DNA of 64,000 bases from Belliella pelovolcani (GTDB lineage Bacteria > Bacteroidota > Bacteroidia > Cytophagales > Cyclobacteriaceae), in contig NZ_FTOP01000002.1 in assembly GCF_900156785.1 (NCBI RefSeq), positions 1-64,000 on the forward strand. Reading direction: 5' to 3'. The notes under the pieces are model-generated. The model searched no databases. It worked only from the letters and a program-made list of their open reading frames with translations, and was not told where the DNA came from. Below, piece after piece: positions 26,047 through 34,314 of this stretch; the first letter of the stretch is position 1; every line of letters starts with the position of its first letter. The position numbers and the translations under genes were made by a program.

Positions 26047-26249
26047 AATCTCACCATACTCCCTATCCCCACCCCCAAAGCCTCCGCCAATTTCTCCATC
26101 ACCTCCAATGATACATTTCGCTTGCCCTGCTCTATTCCTGAGATATAGGGGCGATTGAGACCAGACTTTAAGGCCAGTTCCTCTTGGGACAGGCCTTTTT
26201 CTTTTCTTAGCGCTTTGAGCCTGTTGCCAAATTTTTCTTTGATATCCAT
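26043..26249 (-). CDS. XRE-family transcriptional regulator
   Basis: 68 residues from the ATG at 26249, a pure HTH_3 domain: FGNRLKALRKEKGLSQEELA, GLNRPYISGIEQGKRNVSLE, then KLAEALGVGIGSMVRF. Such small Cro/C-like proteins act as dimers on palindromic operators. A perfect TGTTTAC/GTAAACA palindrome lies 9-26 bp upstream of the start, suggesting autoregulation. It could be the controller of neighbouring defence genes or an antitoxin-like regulator. Convergent 4-bp overlap with the DUF4325 gene. Confidence 0.88.
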   Translation of the reverse strand: MDIKEKFGNRLKALRKEKGLSQEELALKSGLNRPYISGIEQGKRNVSLEVMEKLAEALGVGIGSMVRF

Positions 26250-26257
26250 AATTTTTT

Positions 26258-26275
26258 TGTTTACTATTGTAAACA
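26258..26275. promoter_or_regulatory. Probable XRE operator palindrome
   Basis: TGTTTAC-tatt-GTAAACA is a perfect 7-bp inverted repeat with a 4-bp spacer, 9 bp before the XRE start codon, in the divergent region to the gene at 26388. Position and symmetry are those of a Cro-type autoregulatory operator. Confidence 0.6.
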
Positions 26276-26387
26276 TTTAGAATTTTTTCACTATATTAAG
26301 ATAGTCGGTTTTGTCAATTAAATCGACAAATAAATCAGTGTTCTATCGAAATAGCGGGGGCAACGCTTTAAATTCTGCATCACAATC

Positions 26388-26831
26388 ATGAGACCTACTA
26401 AAGCAGGACAAGTGGTAAGGTTCCACACACCATACCCTGATGAAGATCCAAATATGATTTATCATCTTTTGTATTTGGATGATGAAGACTATCCTGATAT
26501 CCGCAAAGCTGATATTAAAGCCATGTGTTCAGATTCAAGTTTTTTACTCATTGATAGAGTTAACCTAGAGGACTTGGAGGTGGTGGAGTTTGACCTCAAA
26601 GATCTTTTGGGTTATCCAGTTATGATTATCAAAGAAGACCAATCTGAGGTTTCAGGTAAAGTGTATCAGCTTTACCAAGATAAAATTGTTCCTGAATTAC
26701 ATGTGAAAAAAGGGAAGGGAGTCGAAACAAATGTGAAACTAACCATAAAGGATGCCTTGGGATCTTTGCATACAGGAATGCTTTTCGTCACACCCAAAGT
26801 AAAGTCAAAAAACTCAAGGACAATACTATGA
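26388..26831 (+). CDS. Conserved hypothetical protein, 147 residues
   Basis: Starts MRPTKAGQVVRFHTPYPDED, acidic, mostly beta-strand-like (LEDLEVVEFDLKDLLGYPVM; YPVMIIKEDQSEVSGKVYQL region). I recall similar proteins with the PYPDEDPN motif near the N-terminus in Bacteroidota accessory regions, of unknown function. No signal peptide. It is divergent from the XRE gene, so the operator at 26258 may also affect it. A 47-residue gene follows after 38 bp. Confidence 0.6.
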   Translation: MRPTKAGQVVRFHTPYPDEDPNMIYHLLYLDDEDYPDIRKADIKAMCSDSSFLLIDRVNLEDLEVVEFDLKDLLGYPVMIIKEDQSEVSGKVYQLYQDKIVPELHVKKGKGVETNVKLTIKDALGSLHTGMLFVTPKVKSKNSRTIL

Positions 26832-26869
26832 TCAATTCAAATATTCAATAAACTAAACTTCCAAAAACC

Positions 26870-27013
26870 ATGAAAAAAACAAAAATTAAATCACTGATCA
26901 AACATTTGAAGGATGTCAAGAAAAGAGGAGGAAAATTCGTTCACTACGAAGGCACTCTAATTGGCTTAGAGACAGGTAATGAAATCATTCTAACAACAGA
27001 GAGGCAGTGGTAA
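26870..27013 (+). CDS. Small basic protein, 47 residues
   Basis: ATG at 26870 opens MKKTKIKSLIKHLKDVKKRG, continuing to GTLIGLETGNEIILTTERQW and a TAA. The frame is short but has a sensible codon pattern, begins 38 bp after the preceding gene, and ends before a pseudogene fragment. Basic N-terminal helix then a beta-rich end. No family recognised. Confidence 0.45.
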   Translation: MKKTKIKSLIKHLKDVKKRGGKFVHYEGTLIGLETGNEIILTTERQW

Positions 27014-27082
27014 TTTTCAACAAGGGGTTTTGGATAAGGATTCCAAAAACCAAACAAAAAGCTCATCCTCAAGTAATTTAAA

Positions 27083-27262
27083 GGTCAAAACTCTACTATT
27101 TGAGCTAATCCTTGTAATGGAAGCAATGCTGATTTTGACTGGACTTTGATTCAAAATGGATCTTATCATGTCAGTCGGCAAGGAGGAGAGACAGTCCTTC
27201 GAAGACAAACCGAGAGGGTGCTTGATATATATCGACTTAGACGAATAGAAAATGATTTTTAA
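27083..27262 (+). pseudogene. Decayed C-terminal copy of the lipoprotein at 28807
   Basis: Translation gives GQNSTI, a TGA, then ANPCNGSNADFDWTLI and a 40-residue tail ending IYRLRRIENDF. This aligns with the end of the intact gene at 28807-29220 (SRSTIKF..TADFDWTLILAG..DRYRLVRKD). A 24-bp block, GCTGATTTTGACTGGACTTT plus GATT, is identical at 27128-27151 and 29096-29119. The N-terminal part is lost or unrecognisable, so this is a gene relic. Confidence 0.7.
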
Positions 27263-27269
27263 AACTAAA

Positions 27270-27300
27270 AAAGCCGACCTCAATAAGTGAGGACGGCTTT
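27270..27300 (-). terminator. Terminator of the CHRD gene
   Basis: AAAGCCGACCTCA (27270-27282) pairs with TGAGGACGGCTTT (27288-27300) with one mismatch and a 5-nt loop. On the minus strand it is followed by TTTTTTAG, and it lies 36 bp after the CHRD stop. Confidence 0.8.
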
Positions 27301-27336
27301 CGTTTTAATCTAGTTCTTAGATTTAAGTTTTAACGT

Positions 27337-28578
27337 TTATTCAAAGTTAACACCTATATCTCCTTGTGCCACAATGGTTGCTAGTTCGGTAGCGCTCAAG
27401 TGCACATTGACATATCCATCTACTGTAAGTATCTGGGCATAGGTGTAAGATGCTTCTCCATCCATCATGCCTTGTCTGGTATCGCTGATGCTCACTCCAG
27501 TAGCACCATTGACAGGATTGAAGGTGTACAAAATACCTCCACCTACAGCAGCACTGTTTTCATGGATATGTGCTGGGTGACTGCCATCAACAGGCGTTCC
27601 AACCAAAGTAATGGTTGCCAAGGCAAAGCCATTGATTCTTTCTTGGAAGGTAATCTCTCCAGAAATCCCCGCCACTGCTACCGCTGCAAGTGGGTAAGTC
27701 TGAGACACACCTGTCAGCTCGTTGGACCCAATATCACCTTGGGCTACGATAGTGGCTAGCGCTTCTGCACTAAGGTGAACATTGACATAGCCATCTACCT
27801 CTAGGATTTCATCATAAGTATAACCTTCTTCGCCATCCATCATGCCTGCACGCGTATCGGTCATACTCATACCTGTAGTGCCGTTTACTGGATTGAAAGT
27901 AAATAGAATTCCACCACCAATTGCTGCAGAGTTAGCATGGATGTGTGCAGGATGCACGCCACCATCAGGTGTACCAGTCAAGCTGATCGTAGCCAACGCA
28001 AAGCCATTTCTTCTTTCTTCAAAGATAATCTCTCCAGAAATCCCATCTACATCTGCCTCATTGAGGGTATAGGTCTTGGTTTCACCAGTCAGTTCATTGG
28101 AGCCAATATCTCCTTGGGCTACGATGGTACCCAGATCATCGGCACTCAAATGCACATTGATATATCCATCAAAATCCAATAACTGATTGTAAGTCAATGA
28201 AGAGCCATCATCTTGTCTGGAAATGATGGTTTCGCTGATGCCAGTCGTGCCGTTGACAGGTGTTAGGGAAACTGCAATACCTCCTCCTGTGGCTGCGGAA
28301 TTAAAATGAATATGTGCAGGATGCTGACCTCCATCAGGAGTACCTGATAGTGTGATCGTTAGTTTGGTGCTACCTGTGGAGGTTTCTTCTAGTACGGCTG
28401 TGCCACTGATTCCAGGAACTGCCACTTCATCAAGGTCATAGGATTTAGACTGACCTGTCAATACTTCATCTGGATCTAATGCAGGCATGTCATCCTCCGT
28501 ACAGGCTACAAAAATCAAGGCGGACATTAAGAGTAATGCACCTTGCTTGATTCGATTAATGATTAAACTATTTTTCAT
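27337..28578 (-). CDS. Lipoprotein with three CHRD domains
   Basis: 413 residues. Lipoprotein signal ending LMSALIFVAC (Cys near 26), then three tandem ~122-residue repeats. Each repeat has HPAHIHxNSAAxGGGI in the middle and DGYxNVHLSAxxLxTIVAQG at the end, the CHRD (chordin-like) pattern. Repeats 2 and 3 are closest. The conserved His pairs (HPAHIH, VHLS) recall metal-binding sites, but no enzymatic role is established. Tethered to a membrane, presumably the outer one, facing the exterior or periplasm. Monocistronic, with a terminator downstream and an AT-rich promoter region (28579-28806) shared with the next, divergent gene. Confidence 0.88.
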   Translation of the reverse strand: MKNSLIINRIKQGALLLMSALIFVACTEDDMPALDPDEVLTGQSKSYDLDEVAVPGISGTAVLEETSTGSTKLTITLSGTPDGGQHPAHIHFNSAATGGGIAVSLTPVNGTTGISETIISRQDDGSSLTYNQLLDFDGYINVHLSADDLGTIVAQGDIGSNELTGETKTYTLNEADVDGISGEIIFEERRNGFALATISLTGTPDGGVHPAHIHANSAAIGGGILFTFNPVNGTTGMSMTDTRAGMMDGEEGYTYDEILEVDGYVNVHLSAEALATIVAQGDIGSNELTGVSQTYPLAAVAVAGISGEITFQERINGFALATITLVGTPVDGSHPAHIHENSAAVGGGILYTFNPVNGATGVSISDTRQGMMDGEASYTYAQILTVDGYVNVHLSATELATIVAQGDIGVNFE

Positions 28579-28806
28579 AATATATTTAGTTGGTTTGTAA
28601 AACTAACAGCACAAAAAGTTTATTGTTTGCGCTAATCGGAAAGAGGTACGAAGCAGATTGGCCATTTGGATTGATTAGGTCAAAAATTAAAATATGATTA
28701 TACACAATGACACTAGGATGTAATTATAGCACAAAGAATTTTTTTTATTCAAAAACAACTCAGGACATTGCTGATAAATTTCTCGTCTTCTTCATATAAA
28801 TTTGAG

Positions 28807-29220
28807 ATGAATATGAAAGCGATCAAAATATTTTCAATTGTTGGAATGATATGGGGCTTGACGGCCTGTGGAATTATGGGAGGATTTAATGAAGAAGGGC
28901 TAAAAGGGCGCTATGAGGGCACTTTTCAGCGAACCATAGATGGTAATTCAGAAGGTGAGGCTGAGGTTTGGATCGTCTTGGAAGGCGGCAATTTCAATGG
29001 TAGCAGCGAGCAACGCAACTTTCCAGCCATCTGTGCTGGCAGCTACAGCATCAGCCGAAGCACGATCAAGTTTTCAAATACCTGCTTTTTTACCGCTGAT
29101 TTTGACTGGACTTTGATTTTGGCTGGTGACTTCAGGGTAGAGCGCTCTGGTGAGGAATTGATTCTCAGCAAAAGTGATGGGGTGACGGTGGATCGGTATA
29201 GGCTGGTGAGGAAGGATTGA
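28807..29220 (+). CDS. Small lipoprotein of unknown function
   Basis: 137 residues from ATG 28807 (or 28813), giving the signal MNMKAIKIFSIVGMIWGLTAC with lipobox GLTAC. The mature part is a beta-rich, lipocalin-like short chain: LKGRYEGTFQ, VWIVLEGGNFNGS, FDWTLILAG, DRYRLVRK. No named family. It has a decayed relative at 27083-27262, so the gene has been duplicated locally around the CHRD gene. Confidence 0.7.
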   Translation: MNMKAIKIFSIVGMIWGLTACGIMGGFNEEGLKGRYEGTFQRTIDGNSEGEAEVWIVLEGGNFNGSSEQRNFPAICAGSYSISRSTIKFSNTCFFTADFDWTLILAGDFRVERSGEELILSKSDGVTVDRYRLVRKD

Positions 29221-29558
29221 AGGAGGGGAAGGGAAATTAGTTATTAGGTTGATTGGGTTAATTAAGGAAAAGGGAGATGTTTTTTAGGAACCATCCCAAG
29301 CAGGAGGGAATCACAAAGAACTCGAAGGAACACGAAGACCTCTAAGGTTTAATTTTGTGGGCTTTGGGTTTCTTGGTGAGTTTTGTGTCGCTTCTTTTTA
29401 GGTCCTTGCCTAAGTGGAGGAAATCACGAAGCAGGCTCAAAGTAGATATACAGATTCATTTTTTTAATAATGGATTTTATTCGCTAATTTTCGAACTAGT
29501 TTAAATTTCAAAAAACTCTTTTGCCGTTGATTTTGCTTCTTCGGTTTGACCCACAGCT
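29221..29558. other. Spacer with purine-rich interspersed sequence
   Basis: 338 bp, no gene. Its first 50 bp (GGGAAATTAGTTATTAGG, TTGATTGGG) resemble the spacers at 5460-5530 and 7510-7700. The last 100 bp are AT-rich and should contain the promoter of the helicase gene. Confidence 0.5.
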
Positions 29559-32489
29559 ATGAAAGTTTCTGCAGAGCAGCCATTTGAGATCGTATATTCT
29601 CTTTTTAGTCATGAGTTCCTTGGGCTCCTATTTGAATCTTTTGTGATTCAATTGGATGAAAAGGGCAGACTTTCGCTGGCCAATCAGAATATTTCCTCTG
29701 TCAATGCCAAGGAATTTGCAGCTGGACTGGACGAAACCGATTATCAGCTGATCAAAATGATGGATGAAATGCAGCAAGATGCCATCACCAAAAAGCTGAA
29801 CACCAAAAAACTCAAAGCCAAGGAATACCTCCGTAAAATCTACGATCCCAAAACTGGAAATAAAGCTGCTCAGGAAATGTTGGAGCTCAAACTTGAGGGT
29901 TTGAGGTCAAAAATCCTTCCCAAACTCAAGGGCAAGCGACTTTTTGAAATGGCCAATGATGGCAATCCTATCTGGAAGGAAATCTGCGTAATGCCAGAGC
30001 CTGCCACCGTACTTTTTCACTTTAGGAGGAATGAAGAAAACACCCATTACTTCCCCACCCTCAAATACCGAGGAGAGAAACTGGAATGGCAGTATAAAAA
30101 CGCCTATTTGGTCTGTCATGAGCCTGCTTGGCTGGTGGCTGATGGTGCATTATACCATTTTGCCAAGGGTGTAGATGGAAAAAAACTCAGCCCTTTTCTC
30201 AACAAGAAATTTATCGTCATTCCCAAAAAGGTAGAGCAGCAATATTATGAGAAGTTTGTCACCCAGCTAGTAGCTTCCTTTGATGTCTACGCCAAAGGCT
30301 TTGAGATCAAGGTAGAGCGCAATATTCCCGAACCTGTTCTCAGCCTGAGTGATTTGCCTGGCAGCCCTTCTATAGATCTATTTGGGAATAAGGAGGGAGA
30401 TGGTGATGAGGATAAGATTGTCTTTGACCTGAAATTTCAATATGGAAATTATGCTTTCCGCTCAGATGACACTGCTCCCAATAATGTCAAACTGGAGCAA
30501 AATGGCGACGATTATACTTTCTACAAAGTAGTCCGTGATGGCGTCAGAGAAAAGTCCTACGGCGATTACCTCAAGGATCTCGGACTTCCTGTCAGGTCTT
30601 CGCGTTTTGCGCTAGAAAAGTCCAAGGCCTTTGGCTGGATCAACTCCAATAGAGAAAAGCTGGAAGAACAGGGCATCCGCATACAGCAAGCTACCAATGG
30701 GAAGGGTAAAAAGTACTTTATAGGGCATGCAGAAATCTCCGTGGAAGTCACTGAAAATATTGATTGGTTTGATGTAAACGCCCTGATCAAGTTTGGCTCC
30801 TACAAGATCCCTTTTGCCAAAATCCGAAAATTGCTTCTTCAGGGCAAGTCTGAGTTTGAGCTACCCAACGGAGAGATTGCGGTGATTCCTGATTCTTGGT
30901 TTGTGAATTATACGGAGATTTTTGCTTTTCTAGAGGACAATGAAAAGATCCAGGAAGAAGCATTGATGCTGAAGAAGCACCATATTGCTTTGGCACAGGA
31001 GTTACAATCCAACAACTTGGTACAACTCACCATGAGTCGCAAGCTGGAGAAGCTACGAGATTTTTCACAAATTGAAGACTTTGACTTGCCAAGTACTTTC
31101 CATGGAGAGCTTCGTCCTTATCAAAAAGCTGGTTACAATTGGTTGAGATTTTTGAATGAATACAGGTTTGGAGGTTGCTTGGCCGATGATATGGGTCTGG
31201 GTAAAACCGTGCAGACGCTGGCACTATTGGCTCACGAAAAAGAAGTGAACCCTGGAGCAACTTCCCTATTGGTCATGCCAACCTCCCTGATCTATAACTG
31301 GGAGTTGGAGGCAAGGAAGTTTACTCCTGGCTTGAAAGTCCTGGTGTATACAGGGACACAAAGAATCAAGGACAATACACGCTTTGCAAAATATGACTTG
31401 GTCTTGACTTCCTATGGAATCACCCGACTAGATGTGGATATCTTCAAAGGCTTTTATTTCAACTATGTGATTCTCGATGAATCTCAAGCTATCAAGAATC
31501 CGGGTAGTATCATTGCCAAAGCTGTCAATGAGCTCAATTGTCGTCATAAATTGATCCTGACGGGTACGCCTGTGGAAAACGGCACCATGGATCTATGGTC
31601 TCAGATGAACTTTATCAACACTGGGCTGCTGGGCAATCAGAACATGTTTAAGAAGCAATTTTTGCTTCCTATAGAAAAGAAAAATGACATGGATAAGGCG
31701 GCAAAGCTGCATGCCATGATCAAGCCCTTTATCATGCGTAGGTTGAAAACTCAAGTAGCTACAGACCTACCAGAAAAAGTGATCAACGTGAAGTATTCTT
31801 CGATGACGGAATCACAAGAGAAGGCCTACGAGGAAATTAAGAGTTATTACAGAGAGAAGATCGTCAGTGAGCTTTCTGTACCAGGGCTGAAAAATCAGCA
31901 GTTTACCCTACTGAGAGGCTTGACTCAGCTGAGACAAATCGCCAACCACCCTAGGCTGACCAATAAGGATTATGTAGGGGATTCTGGGAAGCTAGAGGAT
32001 GTGATTCACATGCTTCACGAGACTGCGAGTGAGGGGCACAAGGTGCTGGTGTTTAGCCAATTTGTGAGGCATTTGGGAATTGTGCGGGAATTTCTCGATC
32101 AAGAAGGAATCAAGTATGCTTACCTTGACGGTTCTACCAAAGACAGACAAGCCCAGGTAAAGTCCTTCCAGGAGGACGAATCTGTTAAAATTTTCTTGAT
32201 CTCCTTGAAGGCTGGAGGTGTCGGCTTGAACTTGACCAAAGCTGAGTATGTATTCCTGCTTGACCCATGGTGGAACCCCGCAGTGGAAGCGCAAGCTATA
32301 GATCGAGCACATAGAATAGGTCAAGAAAATAAAGTGATCATCTATAAGTTTATCACCCGCAACAGTGTAGAAGAAAAAATCATGGCTTTGCAAGAACGAA
32401 AAATGGCGCTAGCAGGAGAACTGATCAGCACTGAGGAAAGCTTTATGAAGAGCCTCAACAAGGAAGATATCGAGGCCTTGTTGGCCTAG
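29559..32489 (+). CDS. SNF2-family DEAD/DEAH-box helicase
   Basis: 976 residues. The N-terminal ~500 residues form the extended region usual for Bacteroidota SNF2 proteins. The ATPase core follows: motif I CLADDMGLGKT (about 540-550), motif II DESQ (about 639), motif III LTGTPVENG, motif V and VI DPWWNPAVEAQAIDRAHRIGQ, seen here as DPWWNPAVEAQAIDR and HRIGQ. It is a cytosolic double-stranded DNA translocase, probably acting on protein-DNA complexes or RNA polymerase. No SWIM zinc finger is evident. Although SNF2 proteins occur in defence systems, this one has housekeeping-type neighbours. A membrane protein gene starts 1 bp after its stop. Confidence 0.93.
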   Translation: MKVSAEQPFEIVYSLFSHEFLGLLFESFVIQLDEKGRLSLANQNISSVNAKEFAAGLDETDYQLIKMMDEMQQDAITKKLNTKKLKAKEYLRKIYDPKTGNKAAQEMLELKLEGLRSKILPKLKGKRLFEMANDGNPIWKEICVMPEPATVLFHFRRNEENTHYFPTLKYRGEKLEWQYKNAYLVCHEPAWLVADGALYHFAKGVDGKKLSPFLNKKFIVIPKKVEQQYYEKFVTQLVASFDVYAKGFEIKVERNIPEPVLSLSDLPGSPSIDLFGNKEGDGDEDKIVFDLKFQYGNYAFRSDDTAPNNVKLEQNGDDYTFYKVVRDGVREKSYGDYLKDLGLPVRSSRFALEKSKAFGWINSNREKLEEQGIRIQQATNGKGKKYFIGHAEISVEVTENIDWFDVNALIKFGSYKIPFAKIRKLLLQGKSEFELPNGEIAVIPDSWFVNYTEIFAFLEDNEKIQEEALMLKKHHIALAQELQSNNLVQLTMSRKLEKLRDFSQIEDFDLPSTFHGELRPYQKAGYNWLRFLNEYRFGGCLADDMGLGKTVQTLALLAHEKEVNPGATSLLVMPTSLIYNWELEARKFTPGLKVLVYTGTQRIKDNTRFAKYDLVLTSYGITRLDVDIFKGFYFNYVILDESQAIKNPGSIIAKAVNELNCRHKLILTGTPVENGTMDLWSQMNFINTGLLGNQNMFKKQFLLPIEKKNDMDKAAKLHAMIKPFIMRRLKTQVATDLPEKVINVKYSSMTESQEKAYEEIKSYYREKIVSELSVPGLKNQQFTLLRGLTQLRQIANHPRLTNKDYVGDSGKLEDVIHMLHETASEGHKVLVFSQFVRHLGIVREFLDQEGIKYAYLDGSTKDRQAQVKSFQEDESVKIFLISLKAGGVGLNLTKAEYVFLLDPWWNPAVEAQAIDRAHRIGQENKVIIYKFITRNSVEEKIMALQERKMALAGELISTEESFMKSLNKEDIEALLA

Positions 32490-32490
32490 T

Positions 32491-33336
32491 TTGATTGTGG
32501 ATAAGTTTGCCAAAATATACCATTATTTCAATCTCTTATCCTTAGACGTGGTCTTGGGCGCCCTAGCAGGCATGTACTTTTTTGCCCATTTGCTTGGCGT
32601 CAAATTGAATCAGGAAGTTTACTTGTTGCTAGCATTGACGGTGTGGATTATCTACACTTTGGATCATCTGATGGATGCCAAGAAAGCCAAGGGAGGCCCA
32701 AGTTCATTGAGACATGCTTTTCATTTACAGCATAAAAGAGGCATTCAATCATTCCTGATTTTAGCTTTTGTGTTTGTAGTTATCCTGCTCTTTTGGAAAA
32801 AAGAACTACATTTCTTGATTAAGCCAGGTTTGATCTTAGCTTTCAGTTTGGCACTTGTGTTGGGTTTGGTCATTATGTTGAAAAAGCGTCTGGCATTCTT
32901 GAAAGAATTTTTGATTGCTACCTTTTATGTGTTGGGAATAGCGCTGGCTCCATTTGTCTATGTGGATAAGTTGATACCTGTAGAAACCTACTACATAGCT
33001 GGTTTTTACTTTCTTATCGCCTATATCAATTTGCTGGTTCTATCCCAAATGGATAGGGCTATAGATCAAAAAGATGGGTATGGGTCAGTAAGCATGTGGC
33101 TCAATGAAAAAATGCTCAGCCGTATGATTCTTTTATTGATTGGTGTTGCTTTACTGTATGGATTGATGCTATTAGTTTTCTTCCGTTCCTATTTTCACAT
33201 TTACACTGGGATCTTGCTGATGATACTATTTATCCATTTGGAATCTTTTTTAAAGTCCAGCAGCAATGAATTGAGCAAAAGGAGGGTGATGGAGTTGAGT
33301 TTTGTATTGCCCTTTTTGCTTGTACTTTTCTTGTAA
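32491..33336 (+). CDS. Polytopic membrane protein, possibly UbiA-like
   Basis: 281 residues with about eight transmembrane helices. The segment IIYTLDHLMDAKKAKGG after helix 2 recalls the Asp-rich loop of UbiA prenyltransferases, and SQMDRAIDQKDG after helix 6 could be the second one, but the fit is weak. The only available starts are TTG (32491) or GTG (32497), 1 or 7 bp after the helicase stop, indicating translational coupling. No function is assigned. Confidence 0.7.
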   Translation: MIVDKFAKIYHYFNLLSLDVVLGALAGMYFFAHLLGVKLNQEVYLLLALTVWIIYTLDHLMDAKKAKGGPSSLRHAFHLQHKRGIQSFLILAFVFVVILLFWKKELHFLIKPGLILAFSLALVLGLVIMLKKRLAFLKEFLIATFYVLGIALAPFVYVDKLIPVETYYIAGFYFLIAYINLLVLSQMDRAIDQKDGYGSVSMWLNEKMLSRMILLLIGVALLYGLMLLVFFRSYFHIYTGILLMILFIHLESFLKSSSNELSKRRVMELSFVLPFLLVLFL

Positions 33337-33384
33337 CATTTGAGATATTCACTATATTTATAAGTATAGATTGACCTTACAAAC

Positions 33385-33990
33385 ATGAAACAACTCTTTC
33401 TAATTTTAGGAATATGTATCCTAATCCATTGCCAAGCTGTGGCACAAACTTACTTCGAGGGATATATTTTATACAAGTATGAATACTTCTCTATAGACGG
33501 TAAAAATATCAGTAAACAAATGCATGATTTGCACCCTAGTGAACAGCATTACTACATCAATCAAGGGAATTATGTCGCATATGATCAGGACCAAAACCTG
33601 ATGCAACTGTATAATGCTGAGGGCAATCAATACTTTTTTAAAAGGGGAGATGGAGTTTACAAGTTGGATGCAGGTGATGTGTCTTACAAGGGGTCTGGTT
33701 ATTCCCTTTTCGAAAAGCAACAAAAAGTTCTTAAATACGCTTGTAAATCCGTTGAAAAGGAAGGGAATTTAACCTATTATTCAGATTTGATTCGAGTTGA
33801 CCCAATGATGTTTTCCAATCATAATCTTGGTGACTGGAATGCTTATTTGAGTGTGACAGGAGGGGCATTAGGCATCAAGTCTGTAATTTTTCATGAGGAC
33901 TATTATGTTGAAATGACTGCAACTAAGATTGAGCCTAAGAAGTTGGACCAAGCCCAGTTTGATATTGAAAAAATCTTAGGAATCAACTAA
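33385..33990 (+). CDS. Exported protein of unknown function, DUF4412-like
   Basis: 201 residues with signal peptide MKQLFLILGICILIHCQAVA. The mature protein starts QTYFEGYILYKYEYF and is beta-rich, resembling periplasmic DUF4412/GLPGLI-type proteins of Bacteroidota in its first strand. It precedes a small membrane protein by 3 bp and an ABC ATPase, all on the same strand, so the three probably form an operon. Role unknown. Confidence 0.65.
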   Translation: MKQLFLILGICILIHCQAVAQTYFEGYILYKYEYFSIDGKNISKQMHDLHPSEQHYYINQGNYVAYDQDQNLMQLYNAEGNQYFFKRGDGVYKLDAGDVSYKGSGYSLFEKQQKVLKYACKSVEKEGNLTYYSDLIRVDPMMFSNHNLGDWNAYLSVTGGALGIKSVIFHEDYYVEMTATKIEPKKLDQAQFDIEKILGIN

Positions 33991-33993
33991 ACT

Positions 33994-34314
33994 ATGACGA
34001 GTACTAAGTCAGTATACAAGCAATTTAAAGTCCTCAAAACGTTCTATAGTTTTTTTGCTCCAGCAAGCCTTACTTTGACTGTGGTTTGTTGGGCTGTCAT
34101 TTATTTCTCGGGCCTTGCTGCATTTGGACTGCTTTTTTGGCTGAAGGTACTGACTTTAGGTTTGATCTATTTTTTCGTAAATGAAGACATTAGTAGACAT
34201 TTTTATTATTTCCAAAATCTTGGTTATAGTAGAAAGCAATTGTGGGCTTGGAGCCTAGGTTTTGACTTTGGGCTTTTTATCATTGGCTATTTGATCATAC
34301 TATGGATAGGATAA
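33994..34314 (+). CDS. Small membrane protein coupled to ABC ATPase
   Basis: 106 residues with three predicted membrane segments (about 22-40, 45-62, 85-104) and the charged loop NEDISRHFYYFQNLGYSRKQLW. It overlaps the next gene by 13 bp. It is too short for a classical ABC permease; it may be a reduced permease or an anchor for the ATPase. No family recognised. Confidence 0.65.
   Translation: MTSTKSVYKQFKVLKTFYSFFAPASLTLTVVCWAVIYFSGLAAFGLLFWLKVLTLGLIYFFVNEDISRHFYYFQNLGYSRKQLWAWSLGFDFGLFIIGYLIILWIG

Noticed and set aside
29559-32489. SNF2 helicase as part of a phage-defence system (for example DISARM-like)
   Set aside because: No methyltransferase, DUF1998 or PLD partner adjoins it; this SNF2 type is a common Bacteroidota chromosomal gene.
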